From assembly GCF_010669125.1 (NCBI RefSeq), contig NZ_CP048630.1, positions 3,530,001 to 3,594,000 of the forward strand: 64,000 bases of DNA, read 5' to 3'. The stretch is from Ancylobacter pratisalsi. Lineage in GTDB: Bacteria > Pseudomonadota > Alphaproteobacteria > Rhizobiales > Xanthobacteraceae. Below, one piece after another: positions 1 to 10,533 of this stretch (positions within the stretch are counted from its first letter, which is position 1; every line of letters begins with the position of its first letter). Position numbers and translations under genes: made by a program. A model generated the notes under the pieces. That model worked only from the letters and a program-made list of their open reading frames with translations. It searched no databases and had not been told where the DNA came from.

Positions 1-1
1 T

Positions 2-112
2 CAGGAGGCGGTGGCGATGATCCGCCGGGCGTCCCCGGTGCCGCCGCCGCCGCCCGATGTGGGCGGCAGCCGGATCTCGTTCACGGTGCCGGTGGACTTC
101 GCGCGGCGCTAG
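2..112 (+). CDS. TonB-family protein, C-terminal fragment
   Basis: Only the last 36 codons are in the window, in frame from position 2 to the TAG at 110-112. The residues read as an IRRASPVPPPPPDVGG stretch followed by ISFTVPVDF and a basic end. This is the usual end of the TonB C-terminal domain: an (I/V)xxASPFPxPP motif, then a final beta strand with sFtvPv.F. TonB transmits proton-motive force from ExbBD to outer-membrane receptors, and the C-terminal domain contacts the TonB box in the periplasm. The gene is cut by the window edge, so its length, anchor and partners cannot be seen. Confidence 0.7.
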   Translation, partial: QEAVAMIRRASPVPPPPPDVGGSRISFTVPVDFARR

Positions 113-113
113 G

Positions 114-210
114 GCGTTTTCGTTGAACTCCCGTTCACCCGAAATGCCGCAGCTGCTTGTTTCGACACGTAGTGGTCATGCGAGCCGCAGACCGCTTCGC
201 CCGAAAACGC
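114..210. repeat. Intergenic inverted repeat GCGTTTTCG / CGAAAACGC
   Basis: GCGTTTTCG at 114-122 is the exact reverse complement of CGAAAACGC at 202-210, with about 80 bases between. The pair fills the gap between the convergent ends of the TonB-like gene and dppF. Similar GCGTTTTC/GAAAACGC intergenic elements are common in Hyphomicrobiales genomes. It could act as a bidirectional terminator or be a degenerate REP-like element; the arms are far apart, so a simple hairpin terminator is less likely. Confidence 0.4.
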
Positions 211-222
211 TCCCGCCCCGGC

Positions 223-1211
<989 letters not shown>

Positions 1212-1215
<4 letters not shown>

Positions 1216-2225
1216 GCGGCGATCTCCCTGGTCTGGGGCACGCCATGGATCAGCGGCGTGTGGCAGAGCGCGAGGCCGAGCGCGGCGCCGGCGCGCGGCG
1301 GCGGCATGGTGCGGCAGGTCTCGGTGGCGAAGCGGCAGCGCGGCGAGAACAGGCAGCCCGCCGGCCGGTCGGAAAGGCCCGGCACGACGCCGGGAATGGA
1401 GGGCAGGATGCGCCCCTTGGCCCGCTCGGGCAGCGCCGCGAGCAGGGCGGCGGTGTAGGGGTGATGCGGGTCCTCGAACAGACCGCGCGTGGTCTGCATC
1501 TCCACCTGCTGGCCCGCATAGTGGACGCATACGCGTTGCGCGGTTTCCGCGACGACGCCCATGTCATGGGTGATCAGCACCAGTCCGACGCCGCTTTCCT
1601 TCTGCAGCCGCAGCAGCAGGTCGAGGATCTGCGCCTGGATGGTGACATCGAGCGCGGTGGTCGGCTCGTCGGCGATGATCAGCTTGGGGCGGCAGGCGAG
1701 CGCCATTGCGATCATCACGCGCTGGCTCATGCCGCCGGACAGCTGGTGGGGGAAGGCCTTGAGCCGGCGCTCGGGTTCGGGAATGCCGACGAGTTCGAGC
1801 AGGTCCACGGCGCGGGCCTGCCGGCCGGCGCGGTCGAGATCGAGATGGGCCTTCATCGCCTCGCGGATCTGGAAGCCGACCGTGAAGCACGGGTTGAGGC
1901 TCGACATCGGCTCCTGGAAGATCATCGCCAGGTCGCGGCCGATGATCTTGCGCCGCGCCCGCGCCGACAGGGCGAGCAGGTCGTGGCCGTCGAAGGTCAT
2001 GACATCGGCGGTGATGGTCGCGGTCCAGGGCAGCAGGCCCATGACCGCGAGCATCGCGACCGACTTGCCCGAGCCGGACTCGCCGACAATGGCGACCAGT
2101 TCTCCGGTATCGACATCGAGATCGACGCCGTCCACCGCCTTGAACGGCCCGCGCGAGGTGGCGAAGGTGACGCAGAGATTGCGGATGGACAGCAGCGGAT
2201 CGGGACGGGTCAAAAGCTCCGGCAT
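1212..2225 (-). CDS. dppD: Dipeptide/oligopeptide ABC transporter ATP-binding protein DppD
   Basis: This is the first ATPase of the importer, 337 residues. Walker A reads GESGSGKSV, the signature is LSGGMSQRV, Walker B is LIIADEP, and the H-loop is LITHD. A C-terminal oligopeptide-transporter extension carries CLFSPRCRFATETC. A strong GAGGAG sequence precedes the ATG. It lies 3 bases after dppC and overlaps dppF by 4 bases, so DppD and DppF are expected to be made in equal amounts and to form the ATPase heterodimer. The substrate cannot be told from the ATPase; peptides are the family default, though glutathione, nickel or other small ligands are possible. Confidence 0.92.
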
Positions 2226-2228
2226 CGC

Positions 2229-3164
2229 TCAGCTCCTCCTCAGCTTCGGGTCGAGCGCGTCGCGCAGGCCATCGCCCATCAGGTTGATGGCGACCACCGT
2301 GGAGAGAATGGCGAGGCCCGGCAGCGTCACGATCCATGGCGCGGCGCGGATGAACTCGCGTGAATCGGCCAGCATGGCGCCCCATTCCGGCGTCGGCGGC
2401 TGGGCGCCAAGGCCCAGGAAGCCCAGCGCCGCCGCTTCCAGGATGGCGTCGGAAATGCCGAGCGCGGCCTGCACGATGAGCGGGGCCAGGCAATTCGGCA
2501 GCACGGTGACGAACATCAGCCGCAGCTTGCCCACGCCCGCCACCTGCGCGGCGATGACGTATTCCTTCGACAGCTCGGAAATGGCGGCCGCGCGGACCAG
2601 CCGCACATAGCGCGGCAGGTAGACCACGGTGACCGCGATGATGGTGTTGAGAAGGCTGGGACCGAGCACGGCGACCACGAGGATGGCGAGCACGAGGCTC
2701 GGTATCGCCACCACGAGGTCCATGATGCGCATCACCACCACCTCGACGACGCCGCGCATGAAGGCGCTGGCGAGGCCGAGCACGATGCCGAGCGCAACCG
2801 ACACCAGCATCACCGACATGCCGATGCCGAGCGAGATGCGCGCGCCGTAGATCAGACGCGAGAGCACGTCCCGGCCCACCGCGTCAGTGCCGAAGGGAAA
2901 GGCCCAACTGCCGCCGGCCCAGACCGGCGGCTGCTGCACATGCTCGCGGAACTGCTCGATCGGCGAATGCGGGGCGACCCACGGCGCGAACAGCGCCAGA
3001 AGGGCGATGAACGCCACCACGATGAGGCCAAGCACCGCGCCGCGGTTCTCGCTGAAGGCGGACCAGAAGGCGGCGAAGGAAGAGACTTCGGGCGGCACCG
3101 TCTCGATGACCGGATCGGTCATCGTCTCGGGAGCGCCGGCGGCGAGCAACGGTTCATCCGCCAT
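2229..3164 (-). CDS. dppC: Dipeptide/oligopeptide ABC transporter permease DppC
   Basis: This is an inner-membrane permease with a cytoplasmic N-terminal tail and about six hydrophobic segments, the first near residues 35-55 (LIVVAFIALLALFAPWV). The binding-protein-dependent permease (EAA) loop is visible as EAAALGFLGLGAQPPTPEWG, which contacts the ATPases. I use ATG 3164, which has a GAGGA sequence 8 bases upstream and overlaps the dppB stop by 11 bases; ATG 3122 is an alternative. An extension further upstream would add a Ser-rich run inside dppB and is rejected. With this start it is 311 residues, normal for the family. Confidence 0.9.
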   Translation of the reverse strand: MADEPLLAAGAPETMTDPVIETVPPEVSSFAAFWSAFSENRGAVLGLIVVAFIALLALFAPWVAPHSPIEQFREHVQQPPVWAGGSWAFPFGTDAVGRDVLSRLIYGARISLGIGMSVMLVSVALGIVLGLASAFMRGVVEVVVMRIMDLVVAIPSLVLAILVVAVLGPSLLNTIIAVTVVYLPRYVRLVRAAAISELSKEYVIAAQVAGVGKLRLMFVTVLPNCLAPLIVQAALGISDAILEAAALGFLGLGAQPPTPEWGAMLADSREFIRAAPWIVTLPGLAILSTVVAINLMGDGLRDALDPKLRRS

Positions 3165-4167
3165 GCCGGATCCTCGGGTTGATCGCGACATAGAGCACGT
3201 CGACGATGAGATTGACGAGGATGACGACACCCGAGATCAGCATGATGCCCCCCTGGAGCGCCGGGTAGTCGCGGCGCGAGATCGATTCGATCAGCCATTT
3301 GCCGACACCGGGCCAGGCGAAGATGGTCTCGGTCAGCACGGCGCCCGCGAGCAGCGTGCCGGTTTGCAGGCCGATGACGGTGACGACCGGGATCAGGGCG
3401 TTGCGCAGGGCGTGAAGCCCGACCACCCGGAGCGGGGAGAGGCCCTTGGCGCGGGCGGTGCGCACATAGTCCTCGCTCAGCACCTCCAGCATCGAGGAGC
3501 GCGTCATGCGCGCGATTACCGCGAGAGGGATGGTGCCGAGCACGATGGAGGGCAGAATGAGATGGGCCACGGCCGCGCCGAAGGCGCCTTCCTGCCCCGA
3601 GAGCAGGCTGTCGATGAGCATGAAGCCGGTGACGGGCTCGAAATAGTAGTTGATGAGGTCCATGCGGCCGGAAACCGGGGTCAGACCCAGATATTCCGAC
3701 ATGAACATGATGAGCAGCAGGCCCCACCAGAAGATCGGCATCGAATAGCCCGCGAGGGCCACCGTCATGACCGAATGATCGATGATGCCGCCGCGCTTGA
3801 CCGCCGCGATGACACCGGCGGGGATGCCGAGGATGACGGCGAACAGCAGGGCGCAGATCGACAGTTCCAGCGTGGCCGGGAACAGGGTCGCGAACTCATG
3901 CAGCACGGGGGTCTTGGTAACGATGGAGACGCCGAAATCTCCGTGGGCGAGGCCGTTCACGTAATCCAGGAACTGCTTCCACACCGGCTGGTCGAGGCCG
4001 AGGTCGTGGCGCAGCGCGGCGAGGCGTTCCGGGGCGATGCCGCGCTCGCCGGTGCGCGCCTCGATCGGGTCGCCGGGCACGAGGCGCACTGCGACGAAGG
4101 TGACGAACATCAGCGCCACGAAAGTCGGCACCGTCAGCGCGACGCGGCGTATGAAGAGTTTCAGCAT
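3154..4167 (-). CDS. dppB: Dipeptide/oligopeptide ABC transporter permease DppB
   Basis: This 337-residue inner-membrane permease starts with the classic first transmembrane helix of the DppB family (FIRRVALTVPTFVALMFVTF), followed by the periplasmic RLVPGDPIEARTG stretch. The C-terminal permease core contains the EAA-type loop near LTETIFAWPGVGKWLIESI. It pairs with DppC to form the channel. GGGAAA lies just upstream of the ATG. It is separated from dppA by 212 bases that include a strong hairpin, and overlaps dppC by 11 bases. Confidence 0.92.
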   Translation of the reverse strand: MLKLFIRRVALTVPTFVALMFVTFVAVRLVPGDPIEARTGERGIAPERLAALRHDLGLDQPVWKQFLDYVNGLAHGDFGVSIVTKTPVLHEFATLFPATLELSICALLFAVILGIPAGVIAAVKRGGIIDHSVMTVALAGYSMPIFWWGLLLIMFMSEYLGLTPVSGRMDLINYYFEPVTGFMLIDSLLSGQEGAFGAAVAHLILPSIVLGTIPLAVIARMTRSSMLEVLSEDYVRTARAKGLSPLRVVGLHALRNALIPVVTVIGLQTGTLLAGAVLTETIFAWPGVGKWLIESISRRDYPALQGGIMLISGVVILVNLIVDVLYVAINPRIRHGG

Positions 4168-4338
4168 GTATTTCCCGGGCTAGGCCAACCCCAGATCAGC
4201 CCCGCGTCGCACGCCGCGCGCGCATGCGGGCGCCGAAGACGACAGGAACGGGGGTCAGGGACCGTCGCGAACGACGGAATGCGCGAGGCGCGCCGCTTTC
4301 CTAATGGCACGGAAGCGGCGGCCGTTTCGCAAAAGCAC

Positions 4339-4371
4339 GGCGCCGGCGGTAGGCTCCTCCCCGCCGGCGCC
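4339..4371 (-). terminator. Hairpin between dppA and dppB (partial terminator or mRNA-stabilising stem)
   Basis: GGCGCCGGCGG at 4339-4349 pairs perfectly with CCGCCGGCGCC at 4361-4371 around an 11-base loop, beginning 8 bases after the dppA stop codon. Read on the minus strand, the stem is followed by GTGCTTTTG, so it has only a short T run set back from the stem. This fits a leaky terminator or 3' stabilising hairpin that raises the level of binding protein over the membrane parts, a common arrangement in peptide transporter operons. Confidence 0.6.
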
Positions 4372-4379
4372 GCCTCACA

Positions 4380-5978
4380 TCACTTCAGGTCGACGCCATA
4401 GAACTCGTGGCGACCGAACGGGCTCACCTTGTAGTCGACGACCTCGGTGCGGGTCGGCTCGTAGACCACCGAGTGGGCGATGGTGAACCAGGGCGCCTCT
4501 TCCTTGAAGATGACCTGTGCCTGCTCGTAGAGCTTGGTGCGCTCGTCGATGTCGGAGATCGTACGTGCCTTGTTGATCAGCGCGTCGAAGTCCTTGTTGC
4601 ACCACTTGGCCAGGTTCTGCCCGCCCTTGCGCGCGGCGGGGCAGCCGAGAAGGAAGAAGAAGTTGTCCGGGTCGCCATTGTCACCGGTCCAGCCCAGCTG
4701 GCCGGTCGTGTGCTCGCCTTCCTGCATGCGCTTGCGGTACTCGCCCCACTCATAGGAGACGAGCTTGGCATTGATGCCGACCTTGGCGAGGTCCGACTGC
4801 ATCATTTCGGCGATGCGCTTGGCGTTCGGGTTGTAGGGGCGCTGCACCGGCATCCACCACAGGTCGATCTCGAGCGGATCGCTCACCCCGGCGTCCTTGA
4901 GCATGGCCTTGGCCTTCTCGGGATCGTAGGGGTAGTCCTTGATCGAGGTGTTGTAGGACCAGATGGTCGGCGGGATCGGGTTGATCGCGGCCTGGCCGGC
5001 GCCCTGGTAGACGTCCTTGATGATCGCGGCCTTGTCGATCGCCATGTTGAACGCCTGGCGCACCTCCTTCTTGTCGAAGGGCGGCTTTTCGTTGTTCAGC
5101 GCGAGATAGGCGATGTTGAGGCCCGGCTGCGAGAGCAGGTTGATCGTGGAGTCCGCCTTCATCGCCTGGATGTCGGCCGGGTTGGGCGCCATCATGACGT
5201 GGCACTCGCCCTTCTTGAGCTTGGCGTAGCGCGCGGTCGCGTCCGGGGTGATGGCGTAAACCAGATTGTCGAGCGCCGCCTTGCCCCCGAAATAGTCCGG
5301 GAAGGCCTTGTAGCGGATCACCGCGTCCTTCTGGTAGGCGACGAACTGGAACGGGCCGGTGCCGACCGGGATCTGGTCATACTGCTCCGGGGTGCCCTTC
5401 TTCAGCAGGTAGTCGGCATATTCGGCCGACATGATGGTGCCGAAGTCCATGGCGAGATTCGCCAGCATGGGGGCGTTTGGCTCGTTCAGCGTGAACTTGA
5501 CCGTGTAGTCGTCGACCTTGTCGATCGACTTCAGAAGGTCGGGCATGCCCATGTCGTTGAAGTAGTCGTAAGCACCGCCCGTGACCTTGTGGTAGGGATT
5601 GTCTTCCTTCCACTGGCGGTTGAACGAGAACAGCACGTCGTCGGCGTTGAATTCGCGGGTCGGGGTGAAGCCGTTGACGCCGGAGTGGAATTTCACGCCC
5701 TTGCGGAGCTTGAAGGTGATTTCCTTGCCGTCGTCGCTGACCGTCCAGCTCTCGGCGAGGGCGGGGACGACCTTTGTCGTGCCGCGCTCGAATTCGACCA
5801 ACTGATTATACACCGGCCGCGCCGCGTCGAAGCTCGTACCCGTGGTGTTGAGCGCCGGCGTGAAGTTCTCGGGGCTGCCCTCCGAGCAATAGACCAGGGT
5901 CTTGGCGGCATAGGCGGGCGCCGCAAGAACCGTCAGCATGGCGGCCGCAAGGGCCACTTTGGCATTGAATACCGGCAT
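4380..5978 (-). CDS. dppA: Periplasmic dipeptide/oligopeptide-binding protein DppA
   Basis: This is the substrate-binding protein of the importer (SBP_bac_5 family), 532 residues from ATG 5978. The N-terminus is a Sec signal peptide (basic start, hydrophobic core VALAAAMLTVLA, cleavage after AYA). The mature part begins with KTLVYCSEGSPENFTPAL, and the family pattern VYNQLVEFERGTTKVVPALAESW follows. GAGAGGGA lies before the ATG; a longer reading frame would bury the signal peptide and is rejected. It captures peptides in the periplasm and delivers them to DppBC. The match to DppA-type proteins is good, but ligand preference is not readable. Confidence 0.9.
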   Translation of the reverse strand: MPVFNAKVALAAAMLTVLAAPAYAAKTLVYCSEGSPENFTPALNTTGTSFDAARPVYNQLVEFERGTTKVVPALAESWTVSDDGKEITFKLRKGVKFHSGVNGFTPTREFNADDVLFSFNRQWKEDNPYHKVTGGAYDYFNDMGMPDLLKSIDKVDDYTVKFTLNEPNAPMLANLAMDFGTIMSAEYADYLLKKGTPEQYDQIPVGTGPFQFVAYQKDAVIRYKAFPDYFGGKAALDNLVYAITPDATARYAKLKKGECHVMMAPNPADIQAMKADSTINLLSQPGLNIAYLALNNEKPPFDKKEVRQAFNMAIDKAAIIKDVYQGAGQAAINPIPPTIWSYNTSIKDYPYDPEKAKAMLKDAGVSDPLEIDLWWMPVQRPYNPNAKRIAEMMQSDLAKVGINAKLVSYEWGEYRKRMQEGEHTTGQLGWTGDNGDPDNFFFLLGCPAARKGGQNLAKWCNKDFDALINKARTISDIDERTKLYEQAQVIFKEEAPWFTIAHSVVYEPTRTEVVDYKVSPFGRHEFYGVDLK

Positions 5979-6247
5979 GATTGGATATCCCTCTCGTGGA
6001 CAATAACGGCAGCTGCCCGTTTGGCGGGCGCGCTTAATTGTTGATCTCCGTCGTCCTGAATTGGACTCAATCATGCCATTTCGAGTTGCGCAATCTCATC
6101 TCACCCCTAGACGAAGGTCGAATAAGGTATTCAAGTAGCTCTAATGACGTCTCCCGGAGTGGGGATGCGCGCGGTGGAACGACGTTGTATGACCAGACGC
6201 GCCGGTGTTAGGCCGGTGGTTCGTGCATCCGTTCGGAGATCCGCCTC

Positions 6248-7459
6248 ATGAGTGCCGCGTCGTCCACCGAAAAACCCGTCCGCGCCATGTTTGACTGGGT
6301 CGACCCGTTCGACATCGACAGCCAGCTCACCGAAGACGAGCGCATGGTTCGCGACACCGCGCACGACTACGCCCAGGAGAGGCTCCAGCCGCGCGTCACC
6401 TCCGCCTATATGGAGGAGCATTTCGACCGTGCGATTATGGAAGAAATGGGCGCGCTCGGGCTGCTCGGGCCGACCATACCGGAGGAATTCGGCGGCGCCG
6501 GGCTCGGCTATGTGGCCTACGGCCTGGTCGCGCGCGAGGTGGAGCGGGTCGATTCCGGGTATCGCTCGGCGATGAGCGTGCAGTCCTCGCTGGTGATGCA
6601 CCCGATCAACGCCTATGGCTCGCCGGAGCAGAAGACGAAGTTCCTGCCCAAGCTGGCCACCGGCGAATGGGTTGGCTGCTTCGGACTGACCGAGCCGGAC
6701 GCGGGCTCGGACCCCGCCGGCATGCGCACGCGGGCGGAAAAGATCGATGGTGGCTACCGTCTCAGCGGCGCCAAAATGTGGATCACCAATTCGCCGATCG
6801 CCGATGTCGCCGTCGTGTGGGCGAAGTCGGCGGCGCATGACAACGGGATTCGCGGCTTTCTGGTGGAACGCGGCATGAAGGGATTCTCCACCCCGAAGAT
6901 CGAGAACAAGCTCTCGCTTCGTGCCTCGATCACCGGCGAGATCGTGCTCGACGGGGTCGAACTGCCGGAGGAAAATCTCCTTCCCGCCGTCTCGGGGCTG
7001 AAGGGTCCATTCGGCTGCCTCAACCGGGCGCGGTACGGAATCGGCTGGGGCACGATGGGTGCGGCGGAGGCCTGCTATGCCGCCGCGCGCAACTATACGC
7101 TCGATCGTCAGCAGTTCGGCAAGCCGCTGGCCGCGATGCAACTGGTGCAGAAGAAGCTCTCGGACATGGCGACCGAGATCGCGCTCGGCCTTCAGCTGGC
7201 GCTGCGCGCCGGACGGCTGTTCGATGAAGGACGCCTGCCGCCGGAGGCGATCTCCATGCTCAAGCGCAACAATTGCGGCAAGGCGCTCGAGATCGCGCGC
7301 AACGCCCGCGACATGCATGGCGGCAACGGCATCTCGGCCGAGTTTCCGGTGATGCGTCACATGGTGAACCTGGAAACGGTGAACACCTATGAGGGCACGC
7401 ACGACATCCACGCGCTGATTCTCGGCCGGGCGATCACCGGGCATCAGGCGTTCTATTGA
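6248..7459 (+). CDS. gcdH: Glutaryl-CoA dehydrogenase (acyl-CoA dehydrogenase family)
   Basis: This cytoplasmic FAD enzyme oxidises and decarboxylates glutaryl-CoA to crotonyl-CoA in lysine/tryptophan degradation, passing electrons to electron-transfer flavoprotein. It is 403 residues, normal length. The acyl-CoA dehydrogenase signatures are clear: [16 protein letters not shown] for substrate/FAD binding, KMWITNSP, and the C-terminal [20 protein letters not shown]. In that last motif Glu382 is the catalytic base of the GcdH subgroup. [17 protein letters not shown] at the start is also typical of GcdH rather than butyryl- or isovaleryl-CoA dehydrogenases. It is transcribed away from dppA and converges on the Rrf2 gene with only 9 bases between. 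Confidence 0.9.
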   Translation: MSAASSTEKPVRAMFDWVDPFDIDSQLTEDERMVRDTAHDYAQERLQPRVTSAYMEEHFDRAIMEEMGALGLLGPTIPEEFGGAGLGYVAYGLVAREVERVDSGYRSAMSVQSSLVMHPINAYGSPEQKTKFLPKLATGEWVGCFGLTEPDAGSDPAGMRTRAEKIDGGYRLSGAKMWITNSPIADVAVVWAKSAAHDNGIRGFLVERGMKGFSTPKIENKLSLRASITGEIVLDGVELPEENLLPAVSGLKGPFGCLNRARYGIGWGTMGAAEACYAAARNYTLDRQQFGKPLAAMQLVQKKLSDMATEIALGLQLALRAGRLFDEGRLPPEAISMLKRNNCGKALEIARNARDMHGGNGISAEFPVMRHMVNLETVNTYEGTHDIHALILGRAITGHQAFY

Positions 7460-7468
7460 GATTGGCCG

Positions 7469-7948
7469 TCAGAGGTCGATCAGTGCCTCGACGGGCGTGC
7501 TGCCGGAACCGGATCTGCCGGGGCCGCCCTTTTCCGAGGAAACGACCATCTCGGCCAGCGTCATGCCGTCGAGAATGTCGGACATGGCGTCGCGCACCCG
7601 GCTCATGGTCAGGCGCACGGCGCAGCTCTGCAGGTCCTCGCAGTCCTGGCAGGGCACATAAGCGCTCTTGCTGGCGCAGCTGATCGGGGCCAGCGGGCCG
7701 TCGAGGGTGCGGATGATGTGGCCGATATTGATCTCGGCCGAGGTGCGCGCCAGCGCGTAGCCCCCGCCCGGCCCCTTCTTGGAGCGGAGCATGCCGGCGT
7801 TCCGCAATTCCAGAAGAATCGCGTCCAGGAACTTCTTGGGAATGTTGTTGGCGGTGGCGATTTCCTGGCCCATCGCGCTCGCGCCGGGCTCGAGATGAGC
7901 CAGATACAGCATCGCCTTAAGGCCGTACTTGCCTTTGTTGGTCAGCAT
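7469..7948 (-). CDS. Rrf2-family transcriptional regulator
   Basis: This 159-residue protein has the Rrf2 winged helix at the N-terminus (MLTNKGKYGLKAMLYLA, then the recognition region with IPKKFLDAILLELRNAGML and the wing KKGPGGGYALAR). The central segment has four cysteines spaced as ISCASKSAYVPCQDCEDLQSC. In relatives such as IscR, NsrR and RirA such cysteines bind an Fe-S cluster, so the protein probably senses iron, redox or nitric oxide state. The spacing is closest to general Rrf2/RirA-like proteins and I cannot name the signal. No neighbouring Fe-S biogenesis genes are present to decide this. Confidence 0.85.
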   Translation of the reverse strand: MLTNKGKYGLKAMLYLAHLEPGASAMGQEIATANNIPKKFLDAILLELRNAGMLRSKKGPGGGYALARTSAEINIGHIIRTLDGPLAPISCASKSAYVPCQDCEDLQSCAVRLTMSRVRDAMSDILDGMTLAEMVVSSEKGGPGRSGSGSTPVEALIDL

Positions 7949-8068
7949 AACCGCTTGAAATCCGACGAAACGTGCGTGCCTAGGGCGAATCCCTGAAGGC
8001 CGAATATAGGAGAGAGTGGGCCGATCAGGCGGAGACTTAGCAGATTTCGCCGGAATTGCCGAATAGCT

Positions 8069-8218
8069 TCAAGGTGCTGGGGTCATCGCCGCGGCGACGA
8101 CGGGCGCGGCACGCTCACCGGCAAAGGGATGGGCGTAGACGATCGCGACGATGATGGCCCCGTAGGCGAGGGCGAAAAGCAGCTTGTCGCGATAACGGCG
8201 GAAGCCGGCACGGCCCAT
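8069..8218 (-). CDS. Small single-pass membrane protein, unknown function
   Basis: A 49-residue frame with a basic N-terminus (RAGFRRYRDK), one hydrophobic helix (LLFALAYGAIIVAIVYA) and an Ala-rich tail. The ATG at 8218 has GGGGGA 7-8 bases upstream. It sits alone between the Rrf2 gene and the helicase. The shape is that of a small inner-membrane protein; no family is recognised, and it could be a chance frame. Confidence 0.4.
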   Translation of the reverse strand: MGRAGFRRYRDKLLFALAYGAIIVAIVYAHPFAGERAAPVVAAAMTPAP

Positions 8219-8308
8219 CTGCATTCCCCCGTTGCCCCGCGTCGCCTCGACCCTGCGACGTCCGCCGCTCGGCAGATTTCCCATGAAGTAGTCTACGGAA
8301 GACGTGGA

Positions 8309-9655
8309 TTATGTAAAGTCGGGAAGCTCCTGCATGGCCGGCGCTGTGGACGACGCCTCGAAGGCGGCGGTGAAACCGGCCACGCGCCGGTCGATGCGGA
8401 TGTCGCTGGCGCGCAGCGGGCGGGCGAGCGAGAGCCCTTCCAGCGAGCGGGCGCGCGACAGCGCGACATAGGCCTGGCCGGCGGCGAAGGCGCCGGTGTC
8501 GAAATCGATCCGCACGTCGTCGAGCGTCAGGCCCTGCGCCTTGTGGACGGTGACCGCCCAGGCCGGCACGAGCGGGAGCTGGGTATAGGTGCCGACCACC
8601 TTGGCGGCGATTCCCCCCGTCGCCTCGTCCCAGTCGTAGCGGATGCGCTCCCAGCTGGTGCGTTCGATCTCCACCACGCCGGCCCCGTCGAGCCGGACGA
8701 AAGCGCTGGTCGGGGCGAGGCCGATGACGGTGCCGACCGAGCCGTTGACCCACTGCTTTTCCGGGTCGTTGCGCACGGTCATGACGCGGGCGCCGACCTT
8801 GAGGACCAGCAGCTCGGGAACCGGCAGGCGGTCATTGGCAAGGTCGAACTCGCCCTCGCTCTTGCTCTCATAGATGCGCCCGGCCTCCGTCAGGGTTTCC
8901 ATGCCGCGCCGGTTATAGGCGTCCACGCGCATGTTGGTGGGCGCCAGCACCACGGGAATGCGCCCCTCGCGATGGGGACGATAGGAAGCCGCGTTGATCG
9001 CGGCGACCGCGCGCTCCACCTGGCGCCCGGCCCGCAGGTCCGCGAGATGGCCGACAAAGGCGGCGTCGGTCTGGCGGTACACCTGCAGGAAGGGCAGGCG
9101 CGCGACCTCGACCTCGCGCAGCACCCGCGCGTCAAAGGCGAACGGGCCCTCATAGCCGAGCCGGCCGAGGATCTCGCGCTCGGCATAGGGCACCACGGGA
9201 GGCAGCTGGAGGAAGTCGCCCACCAGCACCACCTGCACACCGCCGAAGGGCGAGGGGTCGCCGCGTGCCAGCCGGAGAACGCGGTCGACGGCATCGAGCA
9301 GGTCGGCGCGCACCATGGAAACCTCGTCGATGACGAGGCGTTCCAGCTTCTTCATCAGCCGTCGCTTCTGCGCGCGCGGTTTCACCTCGTCGGGATCGAG
9401 CAGGCGCGGTGGCAGGCCGAAGAAGGAATGGATGGTCTGCCCACCCAGTTGCAGGGCGGCGACGCCGGTCGGCGCCAGGAAGGCCTGTTTGGTGCCGCCA
9501 TGCTTGCGCAGCGCGTGCAGGAAGGTGGTCTTGCCGGTTCCCGCGCCTCCCAGCACCATGACCAGCGGCGCGCCGCGTCCGACAATGGCGAGGGGGCCGG
9601 CGAAAGAGTCGTCGGTCGGGACGGGGCGAATCTCGGTGGAGCTTGATGCGATCAT
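8309..9655 (-). CDS. PIF1/RecD-like ATP-dependent DNA helicase
   Basis: This is a 448-residue superfamily 1B helicase. Motif I is LGGAGTGKTTFL, Ia gives APTGVAALQLGGQTIHSFF, motif II is VIDEVSMV, motif III is VLVGDFLQLPPV, and the C-terminal UvrD-type helicase motifs appear as AVTVHKAQGLTLD and AYVALSRAR. This set is diagnostic of PIF1/RecD-like 5'-3' helicases. It would unwind DNA or DNA-RNA structures in the cytoplasm. The frame stays open far upstream into the EamA gene; I start at ATG 9655 because the conserved part begins about 30 residues later and the upstream residues are shadow sequence. Confidence 0.88.
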   Translation of the reverse strand: MIASSSTEIRPVPTDDSFAGPLAIVGRGAPLVMVLGGAGTGKTTFLHALRKHGGTKQAFLAPTGVAALQLGGQTIHSFFGLPPRLLDPDEVKPRAQKRRLMKKLERLVIDEVSMVRADLLDAVDRVLRLARGDPSPFGGVQVVLVGDFLQLPPVVPYAEREILGRLGYEGPFAFDARVLREVEVARLPFLQVYRQTDAAFVGHLADLRAGRQVERAVAAINAASYRPHREGRIPVVLAPTNMRVDAYNRRGMETLTEAGRIYESKSEGEFDLANDRLPVPELLVLKVGARVMTVRNDPEKQWVNGSVGTVIGLAPTSAFVRLDGAGVVEIERTSWERIRYDWDEATGGIAAKVVGTYTQLPLVPAWAVTVHKAQGLTLDDVRIDFDTGAFAAGQAYVALSRARSLEGLSLARPLRASDIRIDRRVAGFTAAFEASSTAPAMQELPDFT

Positions 9656-9690
9656 GGCCCCAATGGAGCACAGCCGGGCGCGCGAAGGAA

Positions 9691-10533
9691 TCAGTGCAGC
9701 TTGATCAGCACAAGACCGGCCAGGATTAGCGCCGCCGCGACGATGCGCTCGGCGCGCAACGGCTCGCGCAGCACGACCACGGCGATGACCGCGCCGAACA
9801 GCACGCTGGACTCCCGCACGGCGGCGACAAGGCCGATCGGCGCGCGCGTCATCGCCCAGATCGTGATCCAGTAGGCGGTGAGCGACATCGCCCCGCCGGC
9901 AAGGCCCGGGCCGAGGAAGGACAGGGCGGGTTTGAGTTCGCGCCGGCCTTTCCACGCCAGCCCGACGGCAAGCAGCACGAGGCTGTCCACCACGAAGAGC
10001 CACGAGGTGTAGAGATGCGGGCTCGCGGAGCTGCGCGCGCCCAGCCCGTCGACCAGCGTGTAGATGGTGATGCTGACGCCGCAGGAGAGCGCGAGGCGCA
10101 GTGCCGTGCCGTTGAGTGCCGCCATGCCCCGGCGCCGCCACGCGATGGCGAGAATGCCGGTGGCGAGAACCACCACGCCGAGAAATCCCTGCGCGTCGAC
10201 CGCCTCGCCAAGCAGCGCCACCGACAGGATGGTGGTAAGCAGCGGCGCGGTGCCGCGCGCGATCGGGTAGACCACCCCCATGTCGGCCAGCCGGTACGCG
10301 CCGCTGAGCGTCAGGTAGTACATCAGGTGGACGACGACGGAGGCGAGGATCCAGAGCCAGACATGAGGGTCGGGCAGGCCGAGATAGAGCGCGACCGGCA
10401 GCGCGATGATTCCGCAGGCACAATTGACCAGCACGACCGCGACGAAGGGGTCGAGCCGGATCTTGAGGATCGCGTTCCACCCCGCATGCATGGCGGCGGC
10501 GGCGATGACCGCCATGAAGACGCTGGGATCCAT
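9691..10533 (-). CDS. EamA-family (drug/metabolite) transporter
   Basis: This 280-residue protein consists almost wholly of hydrophobic segments, about ten, arranged as two EamA repeats of five helices each. The first repeat includes MHAGWNAILKIRLDPF and YPIARGTAPLLTTILSVALLGE; the second ends with RESSVLFGAVIAVVVLREPL and a final ALILAGLVLIKLH helix. The paired E-(A/P) motifs after helices 4 and 9 are typical of DMT exporters. It probably exports a small metabolite or amino acid; the substrate cannot be inferred. It lies 35 bases upstream of the helicase start on the same strand, so the two may share a transcript. Confidence 0.85.
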   Translation of the reverse strand: MDPSVFMAVIAAAAMHAGWNAILKIRLDPFVAVVLVNCACGIIALPVALYLGLPDPHVWLWILASVVVHLMYYLTLSGAYRLADMGVVYPIARGTAPLLTTILSVALLGEAVDAQGFLGVVVLATGILAIAWRRRGMAALNGTALRLALSCGVSITIYTLVDGLGARSSASPHLYTSWLFVVDSLVLLAVGLAWKGRRELKPALSFLGPGLAGGAMSLTAYWITIWAMTRAPIGLVAAVRESSVLFGAVIAVVVLREPLRAERIVAAALILAGLVLIKLH

